Below are positions 55,699 to 64,000 of a DNA stretch of 64,000 nt, one piece after another. The notes beneath the pieces are model-generated. The model was not told where the DNA came from. It saw only the letters and a list, made by a program, of their open reading frames with translations, and searched no databases. Location: positions 124,001 to 188,000 of the forward strand of contig NZ_JAUKFY010000005.1 of the NCBI RefSeq assembly GCF_030489605.1, read 5' to 3'. The stretch's first letter is position 1. Each line of letters begins with the position of its first letter. The stretch is from Brevibacillus laterosporus (GTDB lineage: Bacteria > Bacillota > Bacilli > Brevibacillales > Brevibacillaceae). The position numbers and the translations under genes were made by a program.

Positions 55699-56727
55699 AT
55701 GACCTCTCTAAAAGAAGTATTTAAAAGTACAATCATGAAAAAAATTATTGTATTACTTATCTTAGTTGCATTTGTCTACGTGTTTCGAAGTATGATGAAC
55801 ATGATTTTGCTCTTTTTTATCATTACCTTTTTGATGAATGAATTGCATCATTTTCTTGTTCGTCGGCTGAGCATCGAGCGAAAGATACTGAAGAAAATCA
55901 CATTGATTCTTCAGTATGCAGTGTTTATTTCACTGATTGTCATTGGGTTACTACGATTTTTACCGAGTGTGATTACTGAATTATCGCCGCTTGTACAGCA
56001 AGTGATTGCTTTTTATGAGAAACCGATTATTCCAGTGGATAATTTAATTCTGGAATTCATGGTAGAGTCGTTGCAAAAGATTAACCTGGCAAGCTATGTG
56101 AATAATGGGATGGAATTTTTAGTTGGTGTTGTTACCAATGCAAGTAAGCTAGGTATCAATTTTGTGATTGCCATGATTTTAAGTCTCTTCTTCCTGCTGG
56201 AAAAAGAAAAGATTTTCTTTTTAACCTCGAAAGTAAGAACAAGCAAGCTATCTTATTTCTATGAGGATTTTCGTTACTTTGGCAATAAGTTTACGCAGTC
56301 CTTTGGAAAAGTAATTGAAGTACAATTTATGATCTCCTTGGTTAACTGCATCATGTCAATAATTGCCTTATGGATTATGGATTTTCCGCATCTATTTGCA
56401 TTAGGAATCATGATTTTCGTACTTGGCCTGATTCCGGTGGCAGGTGTCATTATTTCATTGATCCCACTGTGTGCTATCGCCTTTAGTATCGGGGGCTTTA
56501 TCAAGATTATCTATGTACTTATCATGATTACTGTATTGCATGCTATCGAAGCTTATTTGCTTAATCCTAAGCTGATGTCGTCCAAAACCAAGTTACCGAT
56601 CTTTGTCACATTTGCCGTATTGATTATTTCAGAACACTTTATCGGGGTGTGGGGACTAATACTGGGGATTCCGATCTTCATATTCCTGCTGGATTTACTT
56701 GAAATTAGATTTATGGAAAAGCAGTGA
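55699..56727 (+). CDS. AI-2E/UPF0118 family permease
   Basis: 342 residues from ATG 55699 (GGAG 14 bases upstream; TTG 55633 would add 22 residues). About eight hydrophobic segments in the family layout: VITELSPLVQQVIAFYEKP in the large loop, then GINFVIAMILSLFFLLEKEK, FVLGLIPVAGVIISLIP and GVWGLILGIPIFIFLLDLL. Members range from AI-2 export (TqsA) to sodium/proton antiport, and the substrate here cannot be told from sequence. It is isolated, ending in a strong terminator. Confidence 0.85.
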   Translation: MTSLKEVFKSTIMKKIIVLLILVAFVYVFRSMMNMILLFFIITFLMNELHHFLVRRLSIERKILKKITLILQYAVFISLIVIGLLRFLPSVITELSPLVQQVIAFYEKPIIPVDNLILEFMVESLQKINLASYVNNGMEFLVGVVTNASKLGINFVIAMILSLFFLLEKEKIFFLTSKVRTSKLSYFYEDFRYFGNKFTQSFGKVIEVQFMISLVNCIMSIIALWIMDFPHLFALGIMIFVLGLIPVAGVIISLIPLCAIAFSIGGFIKIIYVLIMITVLHAIEAYLLNPKLMSSKTKLPIFVTFAVLIISEHFIGVWGLILGIPIFIFLLDLLEIRFMEKQ

Positions 56728-56738
56728 TTTGTACAGAC

Positions 56739-56785
56739 AAAAAGCCTAACGTGTTTCCTAGTGGAAAGGAGCGTTAGGCTTTTTA
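56739..56785 (+). terminator. Intrinsic terminator
   Basis: AAAAAGCCTAACG and CGTTAGGCTTTTT form a perfect long stem. Confidence 0.9.
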
Positions 56786-56867
56786 CTCATAGAAAAGCCA
56801 ATATTTGTCGTTACATAAAAGAAGAGAATTTTAGATTGCTGGCTCCGAAAAGAGGAAGGAGGCACAC

Positions 56868-58094
56868 ATGGTAAACGAACGGAGGATTGTAATCTTTCTA
56901 GTCATTCTGTTCATGTATGTTACGACCCTTTTCTTAGGAGGTTCGGAGATTATAAAAGGAAAACTGGTGAATTCGGATCAATTTACAACTAATTCACTTA
57001 ACTCCGATAAACTCTTGTCTACTGTTGAACAAAAGACGCTGCATACGGATTCAATTGCATCACTTTTGCAAAAGCGTCCGTTGGTTGTTATTGCGGGACC
57101 GCAGCTGCCAAAAGGGGCGAATGAGGATTTGATCAAAACGCAACTTTCCAGCTCTTTAGTCCCGTTGTTTCAAGACGTACAGCAGACAGGACAGGAATCT
57201 CCTTTAGTCATCGTAGTACCGCCTAATAACCAACTCCCAGTGTATAAGGCACTGCCTTTTTACACCCCAGAACAGGTTCTTGGGATTACGAATGCTGCCG
57301 GGGAGTGGTTTCCGATGACGGATGAACAGTGTGCATGTAATAGTCAACAGCTTGTGGCATCCATCAAAAAAAGGATCGATGAACAGCAGCATTCTTTACT
57401 AGGATTATTATCTTTACGGACAGCACTTTATCATTACTATCTTCGAACACATACGCTTCCAAAGCAGCTTAATCAATTGGTGCAAGCATCTCCTAATAAT
57501 TATTTGTCCCAAATCCCTGCACCTCCAGCGGGCGCTCACAAAGGCTGGATTTACAACCCGGCCGCCTTTCAACCGCAAAGGCCTTGGGAAAGTATGGAGC
57601 AGGTAGTAGGGGCAAAGGGGCTGCATCTGATAGCGAAAGGGCTTCAACCGATTGAGATTAATATCTCGATTCCTGAATTTCGACTGCATGTGGTTAGTGG
57701 TTCCTATGTATTGCGCTCCTACCCAGTGGCGTTAGGAACTCGCAACCAGACACCTGTAGGGGATTTTAACATTGCATTAAAGGTAAATAAGCCTAGATCA
57801 GCAACTAAAGTATATGGAACGCGTGCTCTAGCATTGAGTAATCCCGATTATGCTATCCACGGGACGAATGACCCTTCTTCTATCGGCAAAGCAGTGTCTA
57901 AAGGCTGCATTCGGCTGTTTAACCGTGATGTGGAAGAATTGTATAGCTTAGTCCCATTAGGAACGAAAGTACATATTGGTAAGACAAAGCTGAAAACATC
58001 ATCAGCAATGGGCCTCCCAGGAAGCGGAAAGCCGTATTTACTTCCCGGAAGATCAGATGAGAAGTCAAAAAAATTCTATCACTGGCGTGGATAA
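56868..58094 (+). CDS. Membrane-anchored L,D-transpeptidase (YkuD domain)
   Basis: 408 residues from ATG 56868 after GAAGGAGG. One N-terminal membrane segment (IVIFLVILFMYVTTLFLGG), then about 240 residues of unrecognised extracellular sequence. The YkuD domain starts near residue 265 (INISIPEFRLHVVSGSYVLRSYPVALGTRNQTPVGDF). Active-site motifs are HGTND and SKGCIRLFNRDVEEL, containing the catalytic His and Cys. It should form 3-3 cross-links in peptidoglycan or attach proteins to it. A Cys pair (EQCACN) lies in the middle part. Confidence 0.92.
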   Translation: MVNERRIVIFLVILFMYVTTLFLGGSEIIKGKLVNSDQFTTNSLNSDKLLSTVEQKTLHTDSIASLLQKRPLVVIAGPQLPKGANEDLIKTQLSSSLVPLFQDVQQTGQESPLVIVVPPNNQLPVYKALPFYTPEQVLGITNAAGEWFPMTDEQCACNSQQLVASIKKRIDEQQHSLLGLLSLRTALYHYYLRTHTLPKQLNQLVQASPNNYLSQIPAPPAGAHKGWIYNPAAFQPQRPWESMEQVVGAKGLHLIAKGLQPIEINISIPEFRLHVVSGSYVLRSYPVALGTRNQTPVGDFNIALKVNKPRSATKVYGTRALALSNPDYAIHGTNDPSSIGKAVSKGCIRLFNRDVEELYSLVPLGTKVHIGKTKLKTSSAMGLPGSGKPYLLPGRSDEKSKKFYHWRG

Positions 58095-58135
58095 GCAGTG
58101 GCATAGCCAAAATAGCTGGAATAGCGTGACCAAGG

Positions 58136-58164
58136 TTGAGGACCGGTATCACCTATGCTATTAT
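58136..58164 (+). promoter_or_regulatory. Promoter of the MFS exporter leader RNA
   Basis: TTGAGG (58136-58141), 17 bases, TATTAT (58159-58164) with an extended TG one base before. Transcription would start near 58171. Confidence 0.6.
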
Positions 58165-58210
58165 CTTTGGTAAAGGTTTGACTCCCCCTATTAAAAGTAT
58201 GGTGATAGAA

Positions 58211-58258
58211 ATGCTTTCATTTACTAGATTAAGTAAGTGTAAACCCCCTATTCCGTAA
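58211..58258 (+). CDS. Leader peptide of the MFS exporter (translational attenuator)
   Basis: 15 residues, MLSFTRLSKCKPPIP, from ATG 58211 with GGTGAT just upstream. The last codons (CCC CCT ATT CCG) and the stop lie in and just after the 5' arm of the hairpin that masks the exporter ribosome site. A ribosome held at the Pro codons would cover CCCCCTAT and release that site. Leader peptides of this type control cat, erm and cmlA resistance genes. It is inferred from sequence logic only. Confidence 0.6.
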   Translation: MLSFTRLSKCKPPIP

Positions 58259-58299
58259 TCGTTATGTGCAGAGTTTTGAGATTTGCACATGATAGGGGG
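58244..58299 (+). promoter_or_regulatory. Hairpin masking the exporter ribosome site
   Basis: CCCCCTAT (58244-58251) pairs with ATAGGGGG (58292-58299), which is the Shine-Dalgarno sequence of the next gene. Inside, ATGTGCA (58264-58270) pairs with TGCACAT (58284-58290). A second copy, TCCCCCTAT at 58183-58191, can also pair with 58292-58300. Confidence 0.7.
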
Positions 58300-58306
58300 A
58301 ATCGGT

Positions 58307-59500
58307 ATGACCAAAAAAATCTCAACACCGTCACTGCTACTATTTATTATTCTTGTAGGCTTTCCGCAAATTAGTGAAACGATATATACACCTTCTTTAC
58401 CTGATATTTCACAGGCGCTTGGAGTTAGTAGCAATATTATTCAATTGACATTAAGCCTTTATTTCTTTGGCTTTGCCCTAGGTGTTTTCTTTTGGGGAAG
58501 GCTATCTGATGTATTTGGAAGACGGCCAGCAATGCTATGGGGCATATTTATATATGGAGCTGGCAGTCTGGGTTGCTATCTGTCAAATGCAGTTGAGTGG
58601 CTATTAATCAGTAGATGTATTCAGGCCTTTGGAGCAAGTACTGGCTCTGTGGTGACGCAAGCAATTCTCCGTGAAAGCATAGACGGGGTTAGACGTCATG
58701 CTGTGTTTGCTCAGATTTCTGCTGCGCTTGCTTTTACTCCCGCGATTGGCCCCTTGCTGGGAGGATTTATTGATCAGGCTTTAGGATTCCGGGCTGTTTT
58801 CTTTACCCTTGTTGTTATGGGGGCGCTTGTTTTTGTTTACACATGTAAGGCATTACCTGAGACAAAATTGTCTGTAACTTCCAAAAGTAGTGTGAGTTTG
58901 GTAGCTAAACGTATGGCTCGTGATAAAAGAGTCTGGTTGTTTGGCTTGCTGATTGGAATAACGAATGGAATTTTGTTCAGTTACTATGCAGAAGCTCCTT
59001 TTATTTACATGGAGTTTTTTCATATGACACCAGGCGTGTTTGGATTTTTTGGTGTTTTTGTAGCTTTAGCGTCCATACTTGGTGCATTGCTTTCAAAGAA
59101 ATTGCTACAGAAGTTTTCAGCCGAGCGGATTATTTATGTAGGATCGCTTGTAACGGCATTGGGTGCCGGGAGCCTAACCGCTCTGGTGCTTATTGGTTTG
59201 GATTCGTCCATCCTGTCATTGGTATTGCTTGTTGGTTGTGTTTTTATACTTTTGATGGGGATTGGAATGGCTATACCGAATTGTTTAAGCTTAGCATTGG
59301 TAAATTATCATGATACGCAAGGTACAGCAGGTGCTATATTTGGACTAAGCTACTACTTTCTCGTTAGTTTTATTACGACAGGGATGAGCTATCTTCATAA
59401 TGGAATGCTGCTGCCTATGCCAATGTACTTTCTTTTACTGGCTTTGGTCATGATAATTGTCAGCTACAAGCTGATGATTCCATCGAATACGATTAGATAA
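58307..59500 (+). CDS. MFS drug exporter, Bcr/CflA (DHA1) family
   Basis: 397 residues from ATG 58307, with AGGGGGA seven bases upstream. About 12 hydrophobic segments. IYTPSLPDISQALGVSSNIIQLTLSLYFFGFALGVFFWGRLSDVFGRRPAML is the family signature for segments 1-3, and RCIQAFGASTGSVVTQAILRE and ALAFTPAIGPLLGGFID are motifs C/D-like of Bcr/CflA proteins. Members export bicyclomycin, chloramphenicol (CmlA) and others with proton exchange. The substrate is unknown; the attenuator-like leader suggests induction by a ribosome inhibitor. Confidence 0.9.
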   Translation: MTKKISTPSLLLFIILVGFPQISETIYTPSLPDISQALGVSSNIIQLTLSLYFFGFALGVFFWGRLSDVFGRRPAMLWGIFIYGAGSLGCYLSNAVEWLLISRCIQAFGASTGSVVTQAILRESIDGVRRHAVFAQISAALAFTPAIGPLLGGFIDQALGFRAVFFTLVVMGALVFVYTCKALPETKLSVTSKSSVSLVAKRMARDKRVWLFGLLIGITNGILFSYYAEAPFIYMEFFHMTPGVFGFFGVFVALASILGALLSKKLLQKFSAERIIYVGSLVTALGAGSLTALVLIGLDSSILSLVLLVGCVFILLMGIGMAIPNCLSLALVNYHDTQGTAGAIFGLSYYFLVSFITTGMSYLHNGMLLPMPMYFLLLALVMIIVSYKLMIPSNTIR

Positions 59501-59547
59501 AAAACGAAAGAAGGGCCTACAATCATGTAGGTCTTTCTTTTTTACTA

Positions 59548-59577
59548 TTTACATAGGATAGGGGGGTATAGTATTAT
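59548..59577 (+). promoter_or_regulatory. copZ promoter with CsoR-like G-tract
   Basis: TTTACA, 18 bases, TATTAT. The spacer holds TAGGATAGGGGGGTATA, which resembles half of a CsoR copper operator (runs of G or C flanked by ATA). Confidence 0.6.
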
Positions 59578-59610
59578 AAACTTAAAATGCTGGTAAGGAG
59601 AGATATCAAG

Positions 59611-59814
59611 ATGATAAAAACAGTTTTGCATGTAGAAGGAATGTCTTGCAAGAGCTGTGCAGCAAAGATTGAACAAGCTTGCAAGGCATTAGGTGCTAAA
59701 AAAGTTCAGGTAGACCTGGTTCAAAAGCAAGTAGAAATAGAGCATGACTCCAATAGCCTAGAAAGCATCCTTTTAAAAGAACATGTAGAGAAATTGGGAT
59801 ATAAGGTAGTCTAA
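59611..59814 (+). CDS. copZ: Copper chaperone CopZ
   Basis: 67 residues, a single heavy-metal-associated domain: MIKTVLHVEGMSCKSCAAKIEQA with the Cu-binding MxCxxC loop, ending LLKEHVEKLGYKVV. CopZ binds Cu(I) and delivers it to CopA or CsoR. AAGGAG is ten bases before the ATG. It is the typical partner of copA 180 bases downstream, but a terminator and a second operator separate them. Confidence 0.93.
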   Translation: MIKTVLHVEGMSCKSCAAKIEQACKALGAKKVQVDLVQKQVEIEHDSNSLESILLKEHVEKLGYKVV

Positions 59815-59905
59815 GACAGCGAAAGCGACTGAAACAGGGTTATCGCGGTACAGTGATTTTTTATAGTATGATAAGAAGATCCAAGAAAAGCTAATCTTTG
59901 TATTG

Positions 59906-59939
59906 AAGGGCCCTTGCTTCACAGAAGGTGGGCTTTTTT
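59906..59939 (+). terminator. Intrinsic terminator between copZ and copA
   Basis: GCCC..CTTC pairs with GAAG..GGGC, then six T. Confidence 0.7.
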
Positions 59940-59952
59940 AAAACGATATAAT

Positions 59953-59969
59953 ATACCTATATAGGGTAT
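59953..59969 (+). promoter_or_regulatory. CsoR-like operator before copA
   Basis: ATACCTATATAGGGTAT is a near-perfect palindrome 25 bases before the copA start, next to TATAAT (59947-59952). It resembles CsoR sites of Bacillus copZA promoters. Confidence 0.6.
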
Positions 59970-59993
59970 TGTATAGGTAAGGGAGGTAGTAGC

Positions 59994-62426
59994 ATGGCGG
60001 AGAACGTCGCAGCAACCAAGCAACAAAAAACCACGATGCAAATCACTGGAATGACTTGTGCAGCGTGTGCCCGACGGATCGAAAAGGGATTGCAGAAGAC
60101 AGAGGGGGTTCAGGATGCTTCAGTTAACCTTAGCTTAGAACGAGCTACGGTTACGTTTGACCCTAAAAAGGTAAGTGTGGTTGATCTGGAGCACCGTATA
60201 GAATCCCTTGGGTATGGCACGGTTAAGGAGAAAGCAGAGCTGCTTGTTACCGGAATGACATGTGCTGCATGTGCGACTCGAATCGAAAAAGGTCTTAAAA
60301 AACTTCCTGGGGTCTTGGAATCAAGTGTTAATCTAGCGATGGAACGAGCAACGGTGGTGTATCAGCCTTCCGAGATAACTACGGCTGAGTTAATAAAAAA
60401 GGTAGAAAATCTGGGGTATGGAGCAAGTCTGAAGCAGGATGAGCAAGCAGCCGAGTCTGATCATCGAAATAAAGAGATCGCTAGACAAAAGCGTAAACTG
60501 ATTTTCTCTGCAATCCTATCTCTTCCTTTGCTATGGACGATGGTGAAGCATTTTTCGTTTACCTCATTTATTTGGGCTCCTGAGATTTTGATGAACCCAT
60601 GGATACAATTCCTTTTGGCCACTCCTGTACAGTTCATTATTGGGTGGCAATTTTACCAAGGAGCGTACAAGGCACTGCGTAATGGCTCAGCAAACATGGA
60701 TGTATTAGTAGCATTAGGAACATCAGCAGCTTATTTTTACAGCCTTTATGAAACGATTAGAAGTATGCAGGCCATGCATCATGATGTCCATCTTTATTAT
60801 GAAACTAGTGCTGTACTTATTACCTTAATTTTATTAGGAAAACTTTTTGAAGCATTAGCAAAGGGACGCACATCAGAAGCCATTAAAACCTTAATGGGGC
60901 TTCAGGCTAAAACAGCTACGGTTATTCGCAATGGTCAAGAGCTGGTCATTGCTGTGGAGGAAGTGCAGGTTAATGATCTGTTTCTCGTGAAGCCAGGTGA
61001 AAAAATACCGGTAGATGGAGAGATTGTTGAGGGAAAATCCTCGGTGGATGAATCAATGCTAACGGGAGAAAGCATTCCTGCTGAAAAAGAATCAGGCGAT
61101 CAAGTGATAGGAGCTACAATTAATAAAAACGGTGTTTTACAAGTAAAGGCTACAAAGGTCGGCAAGGAAACAGCATTGGCCCAAATCATTAAAGTGGTGG
61201 AAGAAGCACAGGGGTCTAAAGCGCCGATTCAACGTGTGGCTGACAAGATTTCAGGTATTTTTGTTCCGATTGTAGTATCGCTTGCCGTTTTGGCTTTTCT
61301 GATTTGGTACTTCTTCATTACTCCAGGCGATTTTACCAGCGCACTAGAAATTCTAATCGCCGTTCTGGTCATTGCTTGCCCGTGTGCACTTGGTTTGGCA
61401 ACCCCAACCTCAATCATGGCAGGTTCTGGCCGGGCAGCAGAAGCGGGTGTTCTATTTAAGGGAGGAGAACATTTGGAAGCGACACATCGAATTGATACAG
61501 TCCTGCTTGATAAAACAGGGACGATTACAAAAGGTAAACCTGAATTGACAGATGTGCGGACAGCAGATCACTGGGAAAAACAACAATTTCTTCAGTATAT
61601 CGCGACTGCTGAGAAAAATTCCGAGCATCCTCTAGCAGAGGCAATTGTAGCGGGTGTCATTGAGCAAGGGATTGGCTTTAAAAGCCCTAGCGAATTCGAA
61701 GCAATTCCAGGGTACGGTGTGCGAGCCATTATTGAGGGGAAAGAAGTATTAGTTGGAACACGTAAGCTAATGGGGAAATTCGCGGTACAAATTGATCTCG
61801 CATTGCCTATTATGGAAAAATGGGAGCAGGAAGGTAAAACAGCGATGCTGGCTGCCATTGATCAGCAATATGCCGGAGTGATCGCGGTAGCGGATACCGT
61901 CAAACAAACCTCCCGAGAAGCGATTGCTCGCTTAAAAGAAATGGGTTTAAGCGTCTATATGGTCACAGGCGATAATGAACGAACAGCAAAAGCGATCGCG
62001 GCACAGGTTGGTGTCGAGCATGTGATTGCAGAAGTGTTGCCAGAGGGAAAAGCAGCAGAAGTAACTAAATTACAACAAGCTGGTAAAAAAGTTGCGATGG
62101 TTGGAGATGGAATTAACGATGCTCCAGCATTAGCAACAGCAGATATAGGTATCGCTATGGGAACGGGTACAGATATAGCGATGGAAGCAGCCGATATTAC
62201 GTTGATGCGGGGCGATCTAAATAGCATTGCGGATGCCTTCACGATGAGCAAGAAAACAATGACGAACATCAAACAAAATTTATTTTGGGCGCTAGCCTAC
62301 AATTGTTTGGGGATTCCCATTGCGGCTGCTGGGTTATTAGCTCCATGGCTGGCAGGTGCAGCGATGGCATTAAGCTCCGTATCGGTTGTGTTAAATGCTT
62401 TGCGATTGCAACGGGTAAAGCTTTAA
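59994..62426 (+). CDS. copA: Copper-exporting P1B-1 ATPase CopA
   Basis: 810 residues from ATG 59994 after AAGGGAGG. Two N-terminal metal domains with [14 protein letters not shown] and [14 protein letters not shown], the usual Bacillus layout. TGES ([10 protein letters not shown]), CPC ([13 protein letters not shown]), DKTGT, the SEHPLAEAI nucleotide site and [10 protein letters not shown] are intact. The last helices hold YNCLGIP and [15 protein letters not shown], the Cu(I)-type residues that set it apart from the Zn/Cd pump at 2.5 kb. It pumps Cu(I) out with ATP, taking copper from CopZ. Confidence 0.97.
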   Translation: MAENVAATKQQKTTMQITGMTCAACARRIEKGLQKTEGVQDASVNLSLERATVTFDPKKVSVVDLEHRIESLGYGTVKEKAELLVTGMTCAACATRIEKGLKKLPGVLESSVNLAMERATVVYQPSEITTAELIKKVENLGYGASLKQDEQAAESDHRNKEIARQKRKLIFSAILSLPLLWTMVKHFSFTSFIWAPEILMNPWIQFLLATPVQFIIGWQFYQGAYKALRNGSANMDVLVALGTSAAYFYSLYETIRSMQAMHHDVHLYYETSAVLITLILLGKLFEALAKGRTSEAIKTLMGLQAKTATVIRNGQELVIAVEEVQVNDLFLVKPGEKIPVDGEIVEGKSSVDESMLTGESIPAEKESGDQVIGATINKNGVLQVKATKVGKETALAQIIKVVEEAQGSKAPIQRVADKISGIFVPIVVSLAVLAFLIWYFFITPGDFTSALEILIAVLVIACPCALGLATPTSIMAGSGRAAEAGVLFKGGEHLEATHRIDTVLLDKTGTITKGKPELTDVRTADHWEKQQFLQYIATAEKNSEHPLAEAIVAGVIEQGIGFKSPSEFEAIPGYGVRAIIEGKEVLVGTRKLMGKFAVQIDLALPIMEKWEQEGKTAMLAAIDQQYAGVIAVADTVKQTSREAIARLKEMGLSVYMVTGDNERTAKAIAAQVGVEHVIAEVLPEGKAAEVTKLQQAGKKVAMVGDGINDAPALATADIGIAMGTGTDIAMEAADITLMRGDLNSIADAFTMSKKTMTNIKQNLFWALAYNCLGIPIAAAGLLAPWLAGAAMALSSVSVVLNALRLQRVKL

Positions 62427-62457
62427 AAAGAGAAAAAATAATTTGTAAAACGAAAAT

Positions 62458-62498
62458 AAAAAAGATGACTACATAAAACAGTGGTCATCTTTTTTGTT
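62458..62498 (+). terminator. Intrinsic terminator after copA
   Basis: AAAAAAGATGACTAC and GTGGTCATCTTTTTT pair around an A-rich loop. Confidence 0.9.
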
Positions 62499-62639
62499 TA
62501 TCAAAAAAATAACATTTTTTCAAAAAACTTACCCCTATAAATTAGCAGGTTCATTATCTTTGTTATATAGGTAATTTTCTGAATAGTTTTTTGTTAAAAT
62601 GTTACTTTTTGTCGGATAGATGAATCTTTTCAAATTAGA

Positions 62640-62674
62640 TTGAAACTAACGAACTAAATGTGATAAATATCACA
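62640..62674 (+). promoter_or_regulatory. cydA promoter region with Rex/Fnr-type palindrome
   Basis: TTGAAA (62640-62645) is followed, 17-18 bases on, by an ATAAAT/TAAATA that may be the -10. TGTGATAAATATCACA at 62659-62674 is a perfect TGTGA-N6-TCACA palindrome overlapping it, as fits Rex (redox repressor of cyd in Bacillus) or Fnr. Confidence 0.65.
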
Positions 62675-62767
62675 CATGGGGTATGGAACAATCTGAGAAA
62701 ATAACGCAAGGATAGATAAAATACCTTTTAGTTAAAAAACTATCAAGAGAGAGGGATGAGGAAATCA

Positions 62768-64000
62768 ATGGATTTGGATCTGGTAATGCTATCACGTACT
62801 CAGTTTGCTTCCACAACGATTTTCCACTTCATCTTCGTCCCATTGACGATTGGATTATCTTTTCTAATCGCAATAATGGAAACGATGTATGTGGTCAAAG
62901 GGGAAGAAAAATATAAGCACATGGCAAAGTTTTGGGGCAAGCTGTTCCTGATTAACTTTGGTGTGGGTGTTGTAACAGGGATTCTACAGGAGTTCCAATT
63001 TGGTATGAACTGGTCTAATTACTCAAGATTTGTCGGTGACGTTTTCGGTGCGCCCCTTGCAATTGAGGCATTATTAGCTTTCTTTTTGGAATCTACATTT
63101 ATCGGTTTATGGATTTTTGGTTGGGAGCGTTTGTCTAAAAAGGTTCACTGTCTCTGTATTTGGCTGGTGGCTTTCGGTACGACAATGTCTGCTTTCTGGA
63201 TACTGTTAGCCAACTCTTTTATGCAACGACCTGTAGGCTTTGAAATCAACAATGGTCGAGCGGAGATGAATGACTTTTTTGCGCTCGTTACGAATGGTCA
63301 GCTAATGGTGGAGTTCCCGCATACAATTTTTTCTGCGTTTGCGACAGGCGCTTTTCTAGTAGCTGGTGTTAGTGCTTATAAATTATTGCGTAAACAAGAG
63401 GTATCATTCTTTAAATCATCTTTTCAGTTATCGATTGTGGTTGCACTGATATCTTCTATCCTTGTAGCTGTGTTTGGTCACCAACAAGCTCAATATCTGG
63501 TGGCAACACAGCCTATGAAAATGGCTGCAAGTGAAGCATTGTGGGAAAGAAGTCCGGACCCAGCTCCTTGGACAGTATTTGCTACGATTGATCCACAAAA
63601 CAAGAAAAATGGAATAGAGGTTTCAATTCCATACCTGTTAAGCTATCTATCCTATAGCAAATTCTCAGGTGACCTTCCTGGAATGAATGAGTTACAAGCT
63701 GAATACGAACAAAAATATGGTCCTGGCGATTATATTCCACCTGTTCGCACGACATTCTGGAGCTTCCGCATCATGGTAGCAGGTGGTAGTTTAATGATTC
63801 TCCTTTCAATGATTGGACTCTATCTATCATGGCGCAAAAAGCTAGAGCAGCCAAATAAATGGTTTATGAAATCAATGGTATATAGTATTTCTTTACCATT
63901 TATCGCAAATACAGCAGGGTGGGTTATGACTGAATTTGGTCGTCAGCCATGGACTGTTTTTGGATTGATGAAAACCGAAGATAGTATTTCACCTAGCGTA
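62768..64000 (+). CDS. cydA: Cytochrome bd ubiquinol oxidase subunit I, 5' part (cut by window edge)
   Basis: 411 codons are visible from ATG 62768 (GGGATGAGG upstream). LSRTQFASTTIFHFIFVPLTIG holds the first heme His. Next come GALLAFFLE-type segments IEALLAFFLESTFIGLWIFGWER, VEFPHTIFSAFATGAFLVAGV with the next His, GHQQAQYLVATQPMKMAASEA (start of the Q-loop side) and NTAGWVMTEFGRQPWTVFGLM. CydA with CydB is a high-affinity quinol oxidase used at low oxygen. The Q-loop is short, as in Bacillus. cydB and cydCD would lie beyond the edge. Confidence 0.96.
   Translation, partial: MDLDLVMLSRTQFASTTIFHFIFVPLTIGLSFLIAIMETMYVVKGEEKYKHMAKFWGKLFLINFGVGVVTGILQEFQFGMNWSNYSRFVGDVFGAPLAIEALLAFFLESTFIGLWIFGWERLSKKVHCLCIWLVAFGTTMSAFWILLANSFMQRPVGFEINNGRAEMNDFFALVTNGQLMVEFPHTIFSAFATGAFLVAGVSAYKLLRKQEVSFFKSSFQLSIVVALISSILVAVFGHQQAQYLVATQPMKMAASEALWERSPDPAPWTVFATIDPQNKKNGIEVSIPYLLSYLSYSKFSGDLPGMNELQAEYEQKYGPGDYIPPVRTTFWSFRIMVAGGSLMILLSMIGLYLSWRKKLEQPNKWFMKSMVYSISLPFIANTAGWVMTEFGRQPWTVFGLMKTEDSISPSV

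Noticed and set aside
1-64000. CRISPR arrays, insertion sequences, prophage, tRNA or rRNA genes
   Set aside because: No regularly spaced repeats, transposase or integrase motifs, CCA-ended cloverleaf or rRNA-like sequence noticed on reading both strands.

Overview
The window looks like chromosome of a low-to-moderate GC Gram-positive spore former. I infer Brevibacillus, probably close to B. laterosporus. The reasons are the Bacillales marker genes (ylbF, ylbG, yqzE, yqhG, yqhH, split gcvPA/gcvPB, ykuS and yugN families), strong AGGAGG-type ribosome sites, a gcvT-type tandem glycine riboswitch, a SAM-I riboswitch and an adenosylcobalamin-type ribonucleotide reductase. The species is inference; there is no rRNA or tRNA here to test it. 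I see no insertion sequence, prophage, CRISPR array or tRNA.

Layout. 1-8.7 kb: the N-terminal part of an FtsW-like protein cut by the left edge, then yugN-like, a CBS protein, a tiny membrane protein, a secreted nuclease, a His-rich Zn/Cd P-type ATPase with a small exported protein, a PrcB-like protein, a helicase-associated-domain protein and ylbF. 8.7-15.7 kb: ylbG, pxpA, a tannase-like hydrolase, an M1 metallopeptidase, aroK, yqzE, ykuS and an exported protein of unknown function. 15.8-26.4 kb: yqhH-yqhG diverge from the glycine-riboswitch-controlled gcvT-gcvPA-gcvPB operon, followed by a chemoreceptor and lipM. LipM makes the octanoyl-GcvH that is converted to lipoyl-GcvH for the glycine cleavage system. 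26.6-33.4 kb: dat, nrdJ, a frameshifted ankyrin gene, a small membrane protein and a family I.5 lipase. 33.6-36.8 kb: a Fur-box siderophore uptake operon with no ATPase gene. 37.1-41.4 kb: a SAM-riboswitch NhaC-family transporter, pepT and azlCD. 42-46.1 kb: manR-manP. 46.6-52 kb: a stand-alone prodomain-like gene plus an S8 peptidase, a second FtsW/RodA protein and a cell-surface repeat protein. 52.3-59.5 kb: a second Fur-box iron-binding lipoprotein, a DUF4097 protein, an ATPase, an AI-2E-family permease, an L,D-transpeptidase and an MFS exporter. 59.6-64 kb: copZ, copA and the start of cydA.

The most interesting signals are regulatory or architectural. (1) The MFS exporter at 58307 has a leader that reads as translational attenuation: a 15-residue leader peptide ends inside a hairpin whose other arm contains the exporter's ribosome binding site. 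(2) A small gene at 46590 encodes a free-standing relative of the N-terminal domain of the S8 peptidase that follows it; neither has a signal peptide. (3) A SAM-I riboswitch controls an NhaC-family transporter, arguing for methionine transport rather than sodium/proton exchange. (4) The leader before lipM contains crossing complementary segments, a mini-ORF and a masked ribosome site. Metal control is a further theme: two Fur-type boxes, two CsoR-like copper sites and three metal-handling P-type ATPase or chaperone loci, with no fur, csoR or arsR-type regulator gene inside the window.
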